A stretch of DNA of 64,000 nucleotides from Planctomycetota bacterium (lineage in GTDB: Bacteria > Planctomycetota > Phycisphaerae > SM23-33), in NCBI GenBank assembly GCA_022705325.1, contig JAKJER010000001.1:62001-126000 (forward strand), written 5' to 3'. Within the stretch, counting starts at the first letter, position 1, and each line of letters starts with the position of its first letter. The notes beneath the pieces were generated by a model. It had not been told where the DNA came from. It searched no databases and saw only the letters and a program-made list of their open reading frames with translations. The translations under genes were made by a program, and so were the position numbers. Positions 41,475 to 49,252 of this stretch are shown here, piece by piece.

Positions 41475-43217
41475 ATGACCAACTTCTATACCGACAACGA
41501 AGACATCCAGTTCCTCTTCACGCACATGGACATCGCGAAGATCGCGACGATCATGGAGGAGGACTTCCGCTACGCCAAGGAGTTCGACCACGCCCCGGAG
41601 AACGCCGCCGACGCGGTCGACAACTATGGCCGCATCCTCAAGAGCCTCGGCGAGCTGGCCGGCGAGGTGATCGCCCCGACGGCGGAGCGGACCGACGAGG
41701 TGGGCAACGTCCTGAACCCTGACGGCAGCGTGACCTACGCCCCGGGCATCGCCGAGGCCCTCCGCCGCCTGGGCCAGGCCGACCTGATGGGCTTCACGCT
41801 TCCCTACCGCTTCGGCGGGCTCAACTGCCCCAACCTCGTCTACACGATGTCCAACGAGATGATCAGCCGGGCCGACGCCTCGCTGATGAACATCTACGGG
41901 CTGCAGGGCATCGCCGAGACCATCAACGCCTTCGCCAGCGAGGAGATCAAGCAGGAGTACCTCCCGCCGATGGCCAGCGGCAAGTGGACCGGCGCGATGG
42001 TCCTGACCGAGCCGGACGCCGGCAGCGACCTGCAGGCCGTCAAGGTGCGCGCCTACCAGGACGCCGAAGGCAAGTGGTTCGTCCGCGGCGTCAAGCGGTT
42101 CATCACCAACGGCTGCGGCGAGGTCCTGCTGGTCCTCGCCCGCACCGAGCCGGAGATCTCCGACGGGCGAGGCCTGAGCCTCCTGCTGGTCGAGCGCGGG
42201 CCCAAGGTCAAGATCCGCCGCCTCGAGCACAAGCTGGGCATCAAGGGCAGCCCGACGTGCGAGATCTTCTACGACGACGCCCCGGCCAAGCTCATCGGCG
42301 AGCGCCAGCGCGGGCTGATCACCTACGTCATGAGCCTGATGAACGGCGCCCGCATCGGCATCGCCGCCCAGTCGCTGGGCATCGGCGAGGCCGCCTACCG
42401 CGTCGCACGCGACTACGCCCACAGCCGCAAACAGTTCGGCACGGCGATCGAGAACTTCCCGGCCGTCCGCGAGCTGCTGGTCAACATGAGCCTGGACATC
42501 CAGGCCGCCCGCAGCCTGACCTACTACGCCAGCTACTGCGTGGACCTCGAGTACGGGGCCCTGCGCAAGCTGGAGTTCGGCAACCCGCCCGCCGAGGAGA
42601 AGAAGGCCCTCAAGGCCGAGAGCCGGAAGTACAAGCGGTACAACGGCATGCTCACGCCCATGAGCAAGTACTACGCCTCGGAAATGTCGATGCGGGTGAG
42701 CAACGACTCGATGGCGGTGCTGGGCGGCAGCGGATACATGAAGGACTACCCGGTCGAGCGCCACCTCCGCGACGCCCGCATCACGACCATCTACGAGGGC
42801 ACCAGCCAGCTCCAGGTGGTGGCCGCGGTCCGCGGCGTGGTCAGCGGCGGGGCCGCCGGCGTGATCGAGGAGTTGCTGACTCGCGAGTGGCCGGCCGAAC
42901 TGGCGGGCCTGGTCGACCAGGTCAGGCAGATCAAGGTTTTGCTGGAGGAGGCCGTCGCCTTCACCAAGGCCCAGAGCGGCACGGACTACATGGACCTCTA
43001 CGGGCGAAAGCTCGTGGACATGGCCATCGCCGGCGTGGTGGGCGCCCTGTTCTGCGGGCAGGGCGTCGACTGCGAGAAGAAGCAGGCCGTCGCCCGCCGC
43101 TGGCTGGCCGCCAAGCTGCCCGAGTGCCGCATGAACAAGGACCTCGTCTGCTCGGGCGACCAGTCGGTCATCAGCGACTTCGAGACGCTGGCCGGGCCCG
43201 TGCCCACGCTGGCGTAG
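41475..43217 (+). CDS. Acyl-CoA dehydrogenase
   Basis: A 580-residue FAD-dependent dehydrogenase forming trans-2-enoyl-CoA and passing electrons to Etf. Core signatures: MVLTEPDAGSDLQAVKV (FAD/substrate loop), GIKGSPTCEIFYDD, SRKQFGTAIENFPAV, and the C-terminal IYEGTSQLQ containing the usual active-site Glu position. It exceeds the usual ~380 residues because of an N-terminal ~40-residue extension and a ~130-residue C-terminal helical domain, as in long-form bacterial AcdA-type enzymes. ATG 41475 has only a poor SD because repeat units occupy the upstream region. Functionally linked to etfBA. Confidence 0.93.
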   Translation: MTNFYTDNEDIQFLFTHMDIAKIATIMEEDFRYAKEFDHAPENAADAVDNYGRILKSLGELAGEVIAPTAERTDEVGNVLNPDGSVTYAPGIAEALRRLGQADLMGFTLPYRFGGLNCPNLVYTMSNEMISRADASLMNIYGLQGIAETINAFASEEIKQEYLPPMASGKWTGAMVLTEPDAGSDLQAVKVRAYQDAEGKWFVRGVKRFITNGCGEVLLVLARTEPEISDGRGLSLLLVERGPKVKIRRLEHKLGIKGSPTCEIFYDDAPAKLIGERQRGLITYVMSLMNGARIGIAAQSLGIGEAAYRVARDYAHSRKQFGTAIENFPAVRELLVNMSLDIQAARSLTYYASYCVDLEYGALRKLEFGNPPAEEKKALKAESRKYKRYNGMLTPMSKYYASEMSMRVSNDSMAVLGGSGYMKDYPVERHLRDARITTIYEGTSQLQVVAAVRGVVSGGAAGVIEELLTREWPAELAGLVDQVRQIKVLLEEAVAFTKAQSGTDYMDLYGRKLVDMAIAGVVGALFCGQGVDCEKKQAVARRWLAAKLPECRMNKDLVCSGDQSVISDFETLAGPVPTLA

Positions 43218-43245
43218 CTCGCTGCCGGGCAGGGCCCGGGGCTGC

Positions 43246-44322
43246 CTACAACCCGCTCCACCCGGTCTGACGCCACTTGCGTTCGGAGATCCAGACAACG
43301 GTTCCGCTCGCGCTGGCGGCCGTCGAGGAGAAGGCGCCTACCAGCACGTCCGAAGACTGTACTCTCAACTCAAACGACGTGGCGAAGGGCGCCTTCTTGG
43401 TGCTCTCTTCTTCCCCGGTCAGGGCGATCGTGGGCGGCGCACCGGCGCCGGGGACGATCCGTCCTCGCAGTCGGATGCCCGTGCGTCCACGGCCCGTGAG
43501 CTTTCGCTCCTCGCCGTCGACCACTTCTCCAACCTTCTCCCCTTGCACCTCCAGGGCCGATCCGTCCTGGAACACGCTGACCTGGTAGCGCACGCGAATG
43601 CCGATGTACGGATTGTAGCTGGTCCTGAGGGTGGTGCTCTCAATGAACCAGTTGCCCTGAAGGGTCGGCAGCGGCGACGGCGGAAGCTCTTGCGCCTCAA
43701 CCGGGGGCGGTTCTTCAGCCGTCGTGGCGGGCACGGGGGCGACATCAGACAGCGGCCCCGACGGGTGCCGCCAGGGCTTCGATATGACCAGCAGCGTCGC
43801 GGCCGCGATCACCGTCACCATTCCGCCCGCCATGAGAAGCACGTGCCTGCGGCGCCGTCTCCCGCTCGTGGGACCAGTCGCCACAAACGGCAGGCTCGGG
43901 AACGCGTTGACCGGAGAGTGTCCCGTGCGGTGGGTCAGGACGTCGACAATCTCCGTCGTCGCCTGCGGGTTGTCGTTCCACCGCACATACTGGCGCCCCG
44001 CAAGCTGGTAGCGGAGTTCATCCGAGATCTTCCCGTCCTCCAGGAACACGGGCAGGATCGGCTTCCGCTCGTCATCGGCGATCGCCAGTTCCTTGGAGAC
44101 ATTGCGGGACCCGCAACTTCTCCTGGTGGCGAAGAAGAGGACAGCGCAACAGGCCTTGATGGCCTGCACGATCTTCTGACGCCAGATGTCCGACCCTTCG
44201 ATGCCTTCGGTGTCCATCCAGATGTGAAACCCCCTCTTGCGGAGAACGTCCAGGATGGGCTGGATTCGGGCTGCGTCTTTGCGAGCATAGGAAATGAATA
44301 TGGTCTTTGCTGCATCGTCCAT
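43246..44322 (-). CDS. TIR-domain protein with membrane anchor and extracytoplasmic beta domain
   Basis: A 358-residue protein. Residues 5-120 are a TIR fold: KTIFISYARKDAARIQP, GFHIWMDTEGIEGSDIW and the NVSKELAIADDERKPIL segment with Glu78 at the place of the NADase catalytic Glu. After an Arg-rich stop (155-160) comes one membrane helix (160-181), a Pro-rich spacer and a ~150-residue beta-rich C-terminal domain (TLQGNWFIESTTL, YQVSVFQDGSALEVQGEKVGEV). The layout suggests an envelope-sensing receptor that signals through its TIR domain. No partner defence genes adjoin it. It is convergent with the acyl-CoA dehydrogenase. Confidence 0.8.
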   Translation of the reverse strand: MDDAAKTIFISYARKDAARIQPILDVLRKRGFHIWMDTEGIEGSDIWRQKIVQAIKACCAVLFFATRRSCGSRNVSKELAIADDERKPILPVFLEDGKISDELRYQLAGRQYVRWNDNPQATTEIVDVLTHRTGHSPVNAFPSLPFVATGPTSGRRRRRHVLLMAGGMVTVIAAATLLVISKPWRHPSGPLSDVAPVPATTAEEPPPVEAQELPPSPLPTLQGNWFIESTTLRTSYNPYIGIRVRYQVSVFQDGSALEVQGEKVGEVVDGEERKLTGRGRTGIRLRGRIVPGAGAPPTIALTGEEESTKKAPFATSFELRVQSSDVLVGAFSSTAASASGTVVWISERKWRQTGWSGL

Positions 44323-44606
44323 GGCCCACCCACCTTCACCGCTTGACGGCGGCTATCGGTCGACCGCAGGGAATTCACGCCTTCCCGAAACCGCGACCAC
44401 TGAAGGGACGGTGATTATTATGCGCCGCGTCCGGTCGTCCTGCAACCCCTCCGCGCTCTGCCGGGATGAGGAATCAGCGCCGGCCGGCGAGCAACTTTGA
44501 TTTCGCCGGCGCGTCGAACCTAGAGTGATATGGAAGCGGCGCAAGCTCCCGACGGGCGAGAGCCTCAGCCCCGGCCGCGGATGCATGACAAGCGAAGGAG
44601 CACGAG
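44323..44606. other. Divergent intergenic region between TIR gene and SOD
   Basis: 284 nt without a supported gene. It contains the predicted SOD promoter (44497-44526) near its right end. I see no clear promoter for the TIR gene and no repeat array. Confidence 0.5.
44497..44526 (+). promoter_or_regulatory. Promoter of the superoxide dismutase gene
   Basis: TTGATT (44497-44502), 18-nt spacer, TAGAGT (44521-44526), 80 nt before the ATG. The -35 matches those proposed for rubrerythrin and tpx. Confidence 0.4.
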
Positions 44607-45248
44607 ATGATTCATCAGTTGCCGTCTTTGCCGTACGATTACAGCGCGCTGGAACCCCACATCGACGCCCAGACGATGGAGATCCACCATAACCGCCATC
44701 ACGGCGGATACGTCAAGAAGCTCAACAGCATCCTGGAAGGGTATCCGGAGCTGGCCGACGTGAGCCTGGAGCGGGTCCTGACCGATCTTCGCATCGTGCC
44801 CGAGGAGATTCGTCAGGCCGTCCGCAACAACGCCGGCGGCCACCTCAACCATTCGCTGTTCTGGCGGGTGATGTGCCCGCCCGGCGCGGGCGGCGAGCCG
44901 TCGGGCGTGCTGCTGGAGGGCATCGAGTCGGTCTTTGGCAGCCTGGCCCATCTGCGGGAGGAAGTGACCAGCCAGGCGATCAACCGTTTCGGCAGCGGGT
45001 GGGCCTGGCTGAGCCTGGACCACAACGGGCGCCTGGAGGTCATCAGCACGCCCAACCAGGACTCTCCGCTCATGCTGGGCTACGTGCCGATCCTCGGCGT
45101 GGACGTGTGGGAGCACGCGTACTACCTGAAGTACCAGAACCGCCGGGCTGACTACCTGGCCGCCTGGTGGAACCTGGTGGACTGGCGTCGCGTCAGCGAG
45201 AACTACGTCTGGTGCATGCACAGCCTGGCCACCTCGCGACAGGCGTGA
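44607..45248 (+). CDS. sodB: Superoxide dismutase, Fe/Mn type
   Basis: A 213-residue Fe/Mn-SOD that dismutates superoxide to O2 and H2O2. Metal ligands are His27 ([13 protein letters not shown]), His in HLNHSLFW, Asp and His in [21 protein letters not shown]. No signal peptide, so cytoplasmic. Having both SOD and desulfoferrodoxin in one region gives two routes for superoxide removal. GAAGGAG precedes ATG 44607. The next gene is convergent, with a hairpin (45269-45289) in between. Confidence 0.95.
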   Translation: MIHQLPSLPYDYSALEPHIDAQTMEIHHNRHHGGYVKKLNSILEGYPELADVSLERVLTDLRIVPEEIRQAVRNNAGGHLNHSLFWRVMCPPGAGGEPSGVLLEGIESVFGSLAHLREEVTSQAINRFGSGWAWLSLDHNGRLEVISTPNQDSPLMLGYVPILGVDVWEHAYYLKYQNRRADYLAAWWNLVDWRRVSENYVWCMHSLATSRQA

Positions 45249-45268
45249 CTGCGGGCAAGGCCGACGAG

Positions 45269-45289
45269 AACGCCCCCGGAGCGGGCGTT
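45269..45289. terminator. Hairpin between sod and the GspG-like gene
   Basis: AACGCCC / GGGCGTT, a 7-bp stem with a 7-nt loop, just before the stop codon of the minus-strand gene. Weak U tract. Confidence 0.35.
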
Positions 45290-45291
45290 GA

Positions 45292-45894
45292 CTACAGGTC
45301 CGCGTGGTCGCTGTCGTCGGGGCGGAAACGGCCCGTGGTCGAGTCGTAGTGCCAGCCGTGGCTGGAGTCTCCGGCCCCGGCGGAGCCCGCCTCGACCTGG
45401 ACGGTGGCCTTGTTGTTGAAGGAGTTGACGGGGATGCGGGGCAGGTAGGGCCCGCAGGGGCCCTCGGGGTCGACGGTTCCGTCCGGCTGGGTCTTGTGGA
45501 GCACCTGGCTGGCATCGCCCTCGAAGACGGTGGGGTACTCGTAGAAGTGGCCGATGCGGTAGCGTTCGAGTTCTCCCCTCACGGTCCGCAGGTTGTTGGT
45601 CAGCGAAGCCTCGCGGGCGTTATTCGTGGCGTTGGCGACCTGCGAGATCACCGTGGCGGCCAGGATGCCCAGGATGATCACCACGATGAGGATCTCAATC
45701 AGGGTGAACCCTTGGTTGAGAGCCGGCAGGCGGCCATCGGCGTCGGGCATTTCAGGACGGTTGGGGGAGTTCTCGACCAGGCGGCGGCAGGTGCTTTCGT
45801 TGGTCTGAAGGGTCCGGGCCCGCCGGCGGTGAAGCAACAGCGCCGCCGGCAGGACATCCAGCAGCACGATCGCGATGGCAATGACCCAAGCCAT
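45292..45894 (-). CDS. GspG-like pseudopilin with an N-terminal extension
   Basis: A 200-residue protein. NQGFTLIEILIVVIILGILA (residues ~61-80) is a perfect type II secretion major pseudopilin site, followed by AREASLTNNLRTVRGELERYRI as in GspG and a C-terminal HGWHYDSTTGRFRPDD typical of GspG-like proteins. Unusually, 60 residues precede the cleavage motif, including a hydrophobic helix (AWVIAIAIVLLDVLPAALLL). Either ATG 45894 is used and the protein has two helices, or the real start is ATG 45750, giving a normal 14-residue leader; neither has a strong SD. No other gsp genes are adjacent. Confidence 0.8.
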   Translation of the reverse strand: MAWVIAIAIVLLDVLPAALLLHRRRARTLQTNESTCRRLVENSPNRPEMPDADGRLPALNQGFTLIEILIVVIILGILAATVISQVANATNNAREASLTNNLRTVRGELERYRIGHFYEYPTVFEGDASQVLHKTQPDGTVDPEGPCGPYLPRIPVNSFNNKATVQVEAGSAGAGDSSHGWHYDSTTGRFRPDDSDHADL

Positions 45895-46094
45895 AGTTGC
45901 GCACCAGACAAGGCTGCATCTGCAACCCTAGACGCGCCTCCCGCGCCGGGATTGTCGGCACAGCGCCGACGGGCGTGAACTCCTCTGCAAGCAGTCCTTC
46001 AGTTGCTACGTCGGCGCGATGGGGGGCGGGGTTTAGCAAGGGTTATCACGGACCTGCCCCACAGGGACCGGGGACGGGTCGTGCCGGGGGGCGG

Positions 46095-48254
46095 TCAGTG
46101 GGGGATGCCCGCCCGGAGGACGATCGGCTGGATGCCCAGCTTGAGGGCGGGCGAGTCGTCCTTCAGGCGGAAGTCGCCCCCCGCGACGTCCGCCAGCAGC
46201 GGGTCGGCCTGGATGCTGTGCAGTTCCCGGCCGTGACGGCGGGCCCATGCGAGATAGTCATCGCCGGCCCGGGCGTCGCGGGCATTGAAGTAGACGTTGT
46301 GGTCGGCGTCGATCTTCTCTATGGGGGGATTCTTGCCCTGGGCGATCACGCCGCGGAACTGGAAGGGTTGGTTCGGGCCGACGGCGTAGAGGATGTTCCG
46401 CTGGACCCGCGAGCCGGCATGGTCGCGCCAGCGGTCGGGCTCGAGCGAGATCATCCCCCGCTGCACCGGGCCCTGCGGGCAGGCGACGATGTTGTTGACG
46501 ATGTGGTTGCGCCCCTTGGAGCAGATGCCCGTTCCGAAATGCCCGAACCGCCAGACCACGTTGAACTCGATGAGCGTCTCGTTCTGGTCGTCGTCGCAGC
46601 GGATGCCCTCGGTCACGGCGCGGCTGGTCACGTCGTGCAGGAAGTTGCCCCGCACCACGTTGTCCCGCCCGGCGCCGGAGACGTAGATGCCGTTGCCGTC
46701 GTGCATGGTCTCCATGACGTGGTGGATGTCGTTGTGCTCGACGACGTTTCGGCGGGCGTGCAGGAACTTCTCTCGCTGGTCCCACTTCAGGTCGCCCGCC
46801 GCCTGGCCCACGTCGTTCCAGCGGACGGTGCGGGAGCACTCGCCCTGCCCGGCGCGGTCCCAGACGATGCGCCCGGTGACGGCGATGCCGGTGTAGGGCA
46901 CGTGGTGGACGTGGTTGTGGGCGATGCGGTTGTGCCCGCTCTGCCAGGCCCAGATGCCCACGCAGTGCCACCACTGGAGCCCCACGTGGTGGATGTGGTT
47001 GCGCGCGACCTCGTTGTCGCGGTTGACGTCTTTCAGGCCGGGACCGTAGCCGGCCAGCAGGACCCCCGCGCCGCCCAGTTCGGCGATCTCGTTGTCCGTG
47101 ACGCGGTTGCGCTGGGCGTGCAGGTCCAGGCGGATGCCCGTCCCGCCGGAGTGGACCAGGCGGCAGCGCTCGACGGCGCACTGCTCGGCGCCGCGCAGGC
47201 GGATCAGAGCGGTGGGGCTGTCGAACCGCTCCCAGTCGTGCTGGAGGCCCCAGCCGGTCCGCCCGGCCTGCTCGTAGCGTCCCCCGTGGGTGAAGGTCAG
47301 GCCGCGGAAAACCAGCCCCCGAACGGGCTGGTCGGCCGGGCCGTCGCGGTCGATCCGCCCCTCGACGCGGAGCAGCTCGACCAGGCCCGCCGCCTCGATG
47401 TCCGGCGTGGGTTCCGGCCCGCGCGGGTAGAGGTAGACCCGCTTGTTCCCGGCGTCCAGGACCCACTCGCCCGGCTGGTCGAGGGCGGCGAAGGTGTTTT
47501 CGATCCAGACGGTGTCGGCGCCGAAGCCGAATCGCGGCCTGGCCAGGGCGTAAGTGGAGGACGCGCCCAGTCGGACGAGCCCGGAGGCGGCGTCGACGGA
47601 GGCGACGGGCAGGATGTTCATCGTCCAGGGGGCGGCGCCGATGACGCGGACTTCGGCCCCGCCCGCGGGGTGGATCTCGGCCGCGGTCCGCGGGTCCAGC
47701 GGCAGCGTCGTATGCTCCTGCTCGTTGCCGTGCCAGCTCCTGGCCGGGCGCTTGTGGGCCAACGGCGCGGTACGGGCGCGGGGAAGGGCTCCCTGGGCGT
47801 CGAAGAGCATGTTCGCCCGCTCCAGTCCTGCCGGCAGGGGCGCCTGCCACAGCTTGCCCCGGGCGGCGGGGGGCAGACGGGGCGGATCGTCCGTGACGCG
47901 CTGCCAGCCGGTGACGGGCCTGCCCGCGGTGAACACCGGCTGCTGGCCGGCCGCGGCTGCGTAGGTGATCGTCCGCCCGGGCGCGGCTGAATCGTCCAGG
48001 CCGAAGACCAACGTCTCGCTCAGGCGGTAGGTTCCGCCGGCGATGTGGACGGTGATATCCTGATCGCCCCGCTCCCGCTTGAGTCGTCGCACAGCCTCGC
48101 GTGCCCCAGCCAGCGTGGCCAGCGGGCGCTCGGCTGTGCCGGGTCCGTCGTCGCGGCCCTGAGGGGCGACGAAGAGATCGCCCGCCAGGGCCCACGAGCC
48201 CGAAACCAAAGCCACCAGCAACGACAGGCCGACGCGACGCAAGTTCTCTTTCAT
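46095..48254 (-). CDS. Exported right-handed parallel beta-helix protein
   Basis: A 719-residue protein with a signal peptide (1-24, LSLLVALVSGSWALAGD). DLFVAPQGRDDGPGTAERPL, ATLAGAREAVRRL and ITVHIAGGTYRLSETL are the standard opening of planctomycete beta-helix proteins. The middle shows repeated coil units such as NRVTDNEIAELGGAGVLL, NEVARNHIHHVG, NVVEHNDIHHVMETMHDG and HIVNNIVAC, as in pectate lyase/poly-epimerase folds. Probably a polysaccharide lyase or glycosidase acting outside the cell; the catalytic residues cannot be assigned. ATG 48254 follows GGAAGGA. Confidence 0.85.
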   Translation of the reverse strand: MKENLRRVGLSLLVALVSGSWALAGDLFVAPQGRDDGPGTAERPLATLAGAREAVRRLKRERGDQDITVHIAGGTYRLSETLVFGLDDSAAPGRTITYAAAAGQQPVFTAGRPVTGWQRVTDDPPRLPPAARGKLWQAPLPAGLERANMLFDAQGALPRARTAPLAHKRPARSWHGNEQEHTTLPLDPRTAAEIHPAGGAEVRVIGAAPWTMNILPVASVDAASGLVRLGASSTYALARPRFGFGADTVWIENTFAALDQPGEWVLDAGNKRVYLYPRGPEPTPDIEAAGLVELLRVEGRIDRDGPADQPVRGLVFRGLTFTHGGRYEQAGRTGWGLQHDWERFDSPTALIRLRGAEQCAVERCRLVHSGGTGIRLDLHAQRNRVTDNEIAELGGAGVLLAGYGPGLKDVNRDNEVARNHIHHVGLQWWHCVGIWAWQSGHNRIAHNHVHHVPYTGIAVTGRIVWDRAGQGECSRTVRWNDVGQAAGDLKWDQREKFLHARRNVVEHNDIHHVMETMHDGNGIYVSGAGRDNVVRGNFLHDVTSRAVTEGIRCDDDQNETLIEFNVVWRFGHFGTGICSKGRNHIVNNIVACPQGPVQRGMISLEPDRWRDHAGSRVQRNILYAVGPNQPFQFRGVIAQGKNPPIEKIDADHNVYFNARDARAGDDYLAWARRHGRELHSIQADPLLADVAGGDFRLKDDSPALKLGIQPIVLRAGIPH

Positions 48255-48313
48255 GTCCGGGAATCCTTCCCCTGCTACAACGCAGAGACGCTCGCACAAT
48301 TGACGGCGCAAGG

Positions 48314-48352
48314 AAACGGCGAGGGCCGGTGGAGTCTCAGCCATCGCCGTTT
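48314..48352 (-). terminator. Terminator of the PEP-CTERM gene at 48383
   Basis: Nine-bp stem AAACGGCGA (48314-48322) / TCGCCGTTT (48344-48352), 31 nt past the stop on the minus strand and followed by CCTTG. Its ACGGCGAGGGC core resembles the terminator at 53199-53230. Confidence 0.5.
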
Positions 48353-48382
48353 CTATGTCTATAGTCTCTCTGTGTCCGGAGG

Positions 48383-49210
48383 TTACGAGCGCCGTCGCCG
48401 GATGTAGCCGCCCAGCGCGCCGGCGGCCAGAGCCAGCAGGCCCATGGTGGCCGGCTCGGGGACAACGGCCGTCAACTCAAAACTCAGATCGTCCGCCAGG
48501 TTCGGCCACGTGCTGCCCGATGTGCCCAGGCCCCAGGCGCTGATAATGATCTCGTCCCCCTCGCCGATCCCGTCCGCGAGCAAGTCGACGGGCATGCTCA
48601 GGCTCTCCCAGGTCGTGTCGTCGTGCGGCTTCTCGAAGGTTTCTCCGAACAACACGCTGATCGTCCCATTCTGCTTGTCCACGTGGGCGATCACGACGTC
48701 GAAATCGACATTGCCGCTCTGACCGCCTCCGCCGCGCCAGTTCACCGTCAGCTCGCCGGTAATCTCCAACTCCACCCCGGCGTGCACCGGGTTGATCCAC
48801 CGCACCAGAGGGGCCGTCCCCCGCAGGCCGGTGTTGCTGACGTTCATCGTGATACTGTCCTGCCCCATTGGGGGGTTGACGTTATCGCCTCGAGCCCAAA
48901 CGCCCCCGCCTCCGTACCAACTATTGTCCCACACCTGGATCGTCGTGTCGTCCTGATACCAGGGGTTAGCCCCGCCCAACGGGTCGCCCCCGCCGTTGGT
49001 GGACTCCATCCTCCACACGCCCACACCCTGGGAATCGGTGTTGGGGTTGCCCAGTGTCAAGCCGTGAACCGTGCCCGCGTCATAGTCCACGGACCGGTCC
49101 CAGACAAAGCCGGGGCCGTACGTTGCTGCGGGAAGCACACCAGCAAACAAAAGTGCAGCCGACGCGGCGGAAGCCACGGCAAGACGCGTGATCAAGTTCC
49201 GCTGAGCCAT
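48383..49210 (-). CDS. PEP-CTERM secreted protein
   Basis: A 275-residue protein with signal peptide (1-28, AVASAASAALLFAGVLPAAT), a Gly/Asp/Trp-rich beta domain of no recognised family (WRMESTNGGGDPLGGANPWY, NVDFDVVIAHVDKQNG) and a C-terminal VPEPATMGLLALAAGALGG followed by YIRRRRS. The PEP motif, helix and Arg cluster mark exosortase processing. The final ~75 nt are nearly identical to those of the two following PEP-CTERM genes. ATG 49210 follows AAGGAG. It is the last of three tandem PEP-CTERM genes on this strand. Confidence 0.88.
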   Translation of the reverse strand: MAQRNLITRLAVASAASAALLFAGVLPAATYGPGFVWDRSVDYDAGTVHGLTLGNPNTDSQGVGVWRMESTNGGGDPLGGANPWYQDDTTIQVWDNSWYGGGGVWARGDNVNPPMGQDSITMNVSNTGLRGTAPLVRWINPVHAGVELEITGELTVNWRGGGGQSGNVDFDVVIAHVDKQNGTISVLFGETFEKPHDDTTWESLSMPVDLLADGIGEGDEIIISAWGLGTSGSTWPNLADDLSFELTAVVPEPATMGLLALAAGALGGYIRRRRS

Positions 49211-49252
49211 GTTCTAACACTCCTTCTTGGAATTGCGAGCCGACGGCACCGT

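Noticed and set aside
43246..45248. A TIR-based antiphage operon
   Set aside because: The TIR gene is single, its neighbours are housekeeping redox genes, and the SOD gene is divergent.
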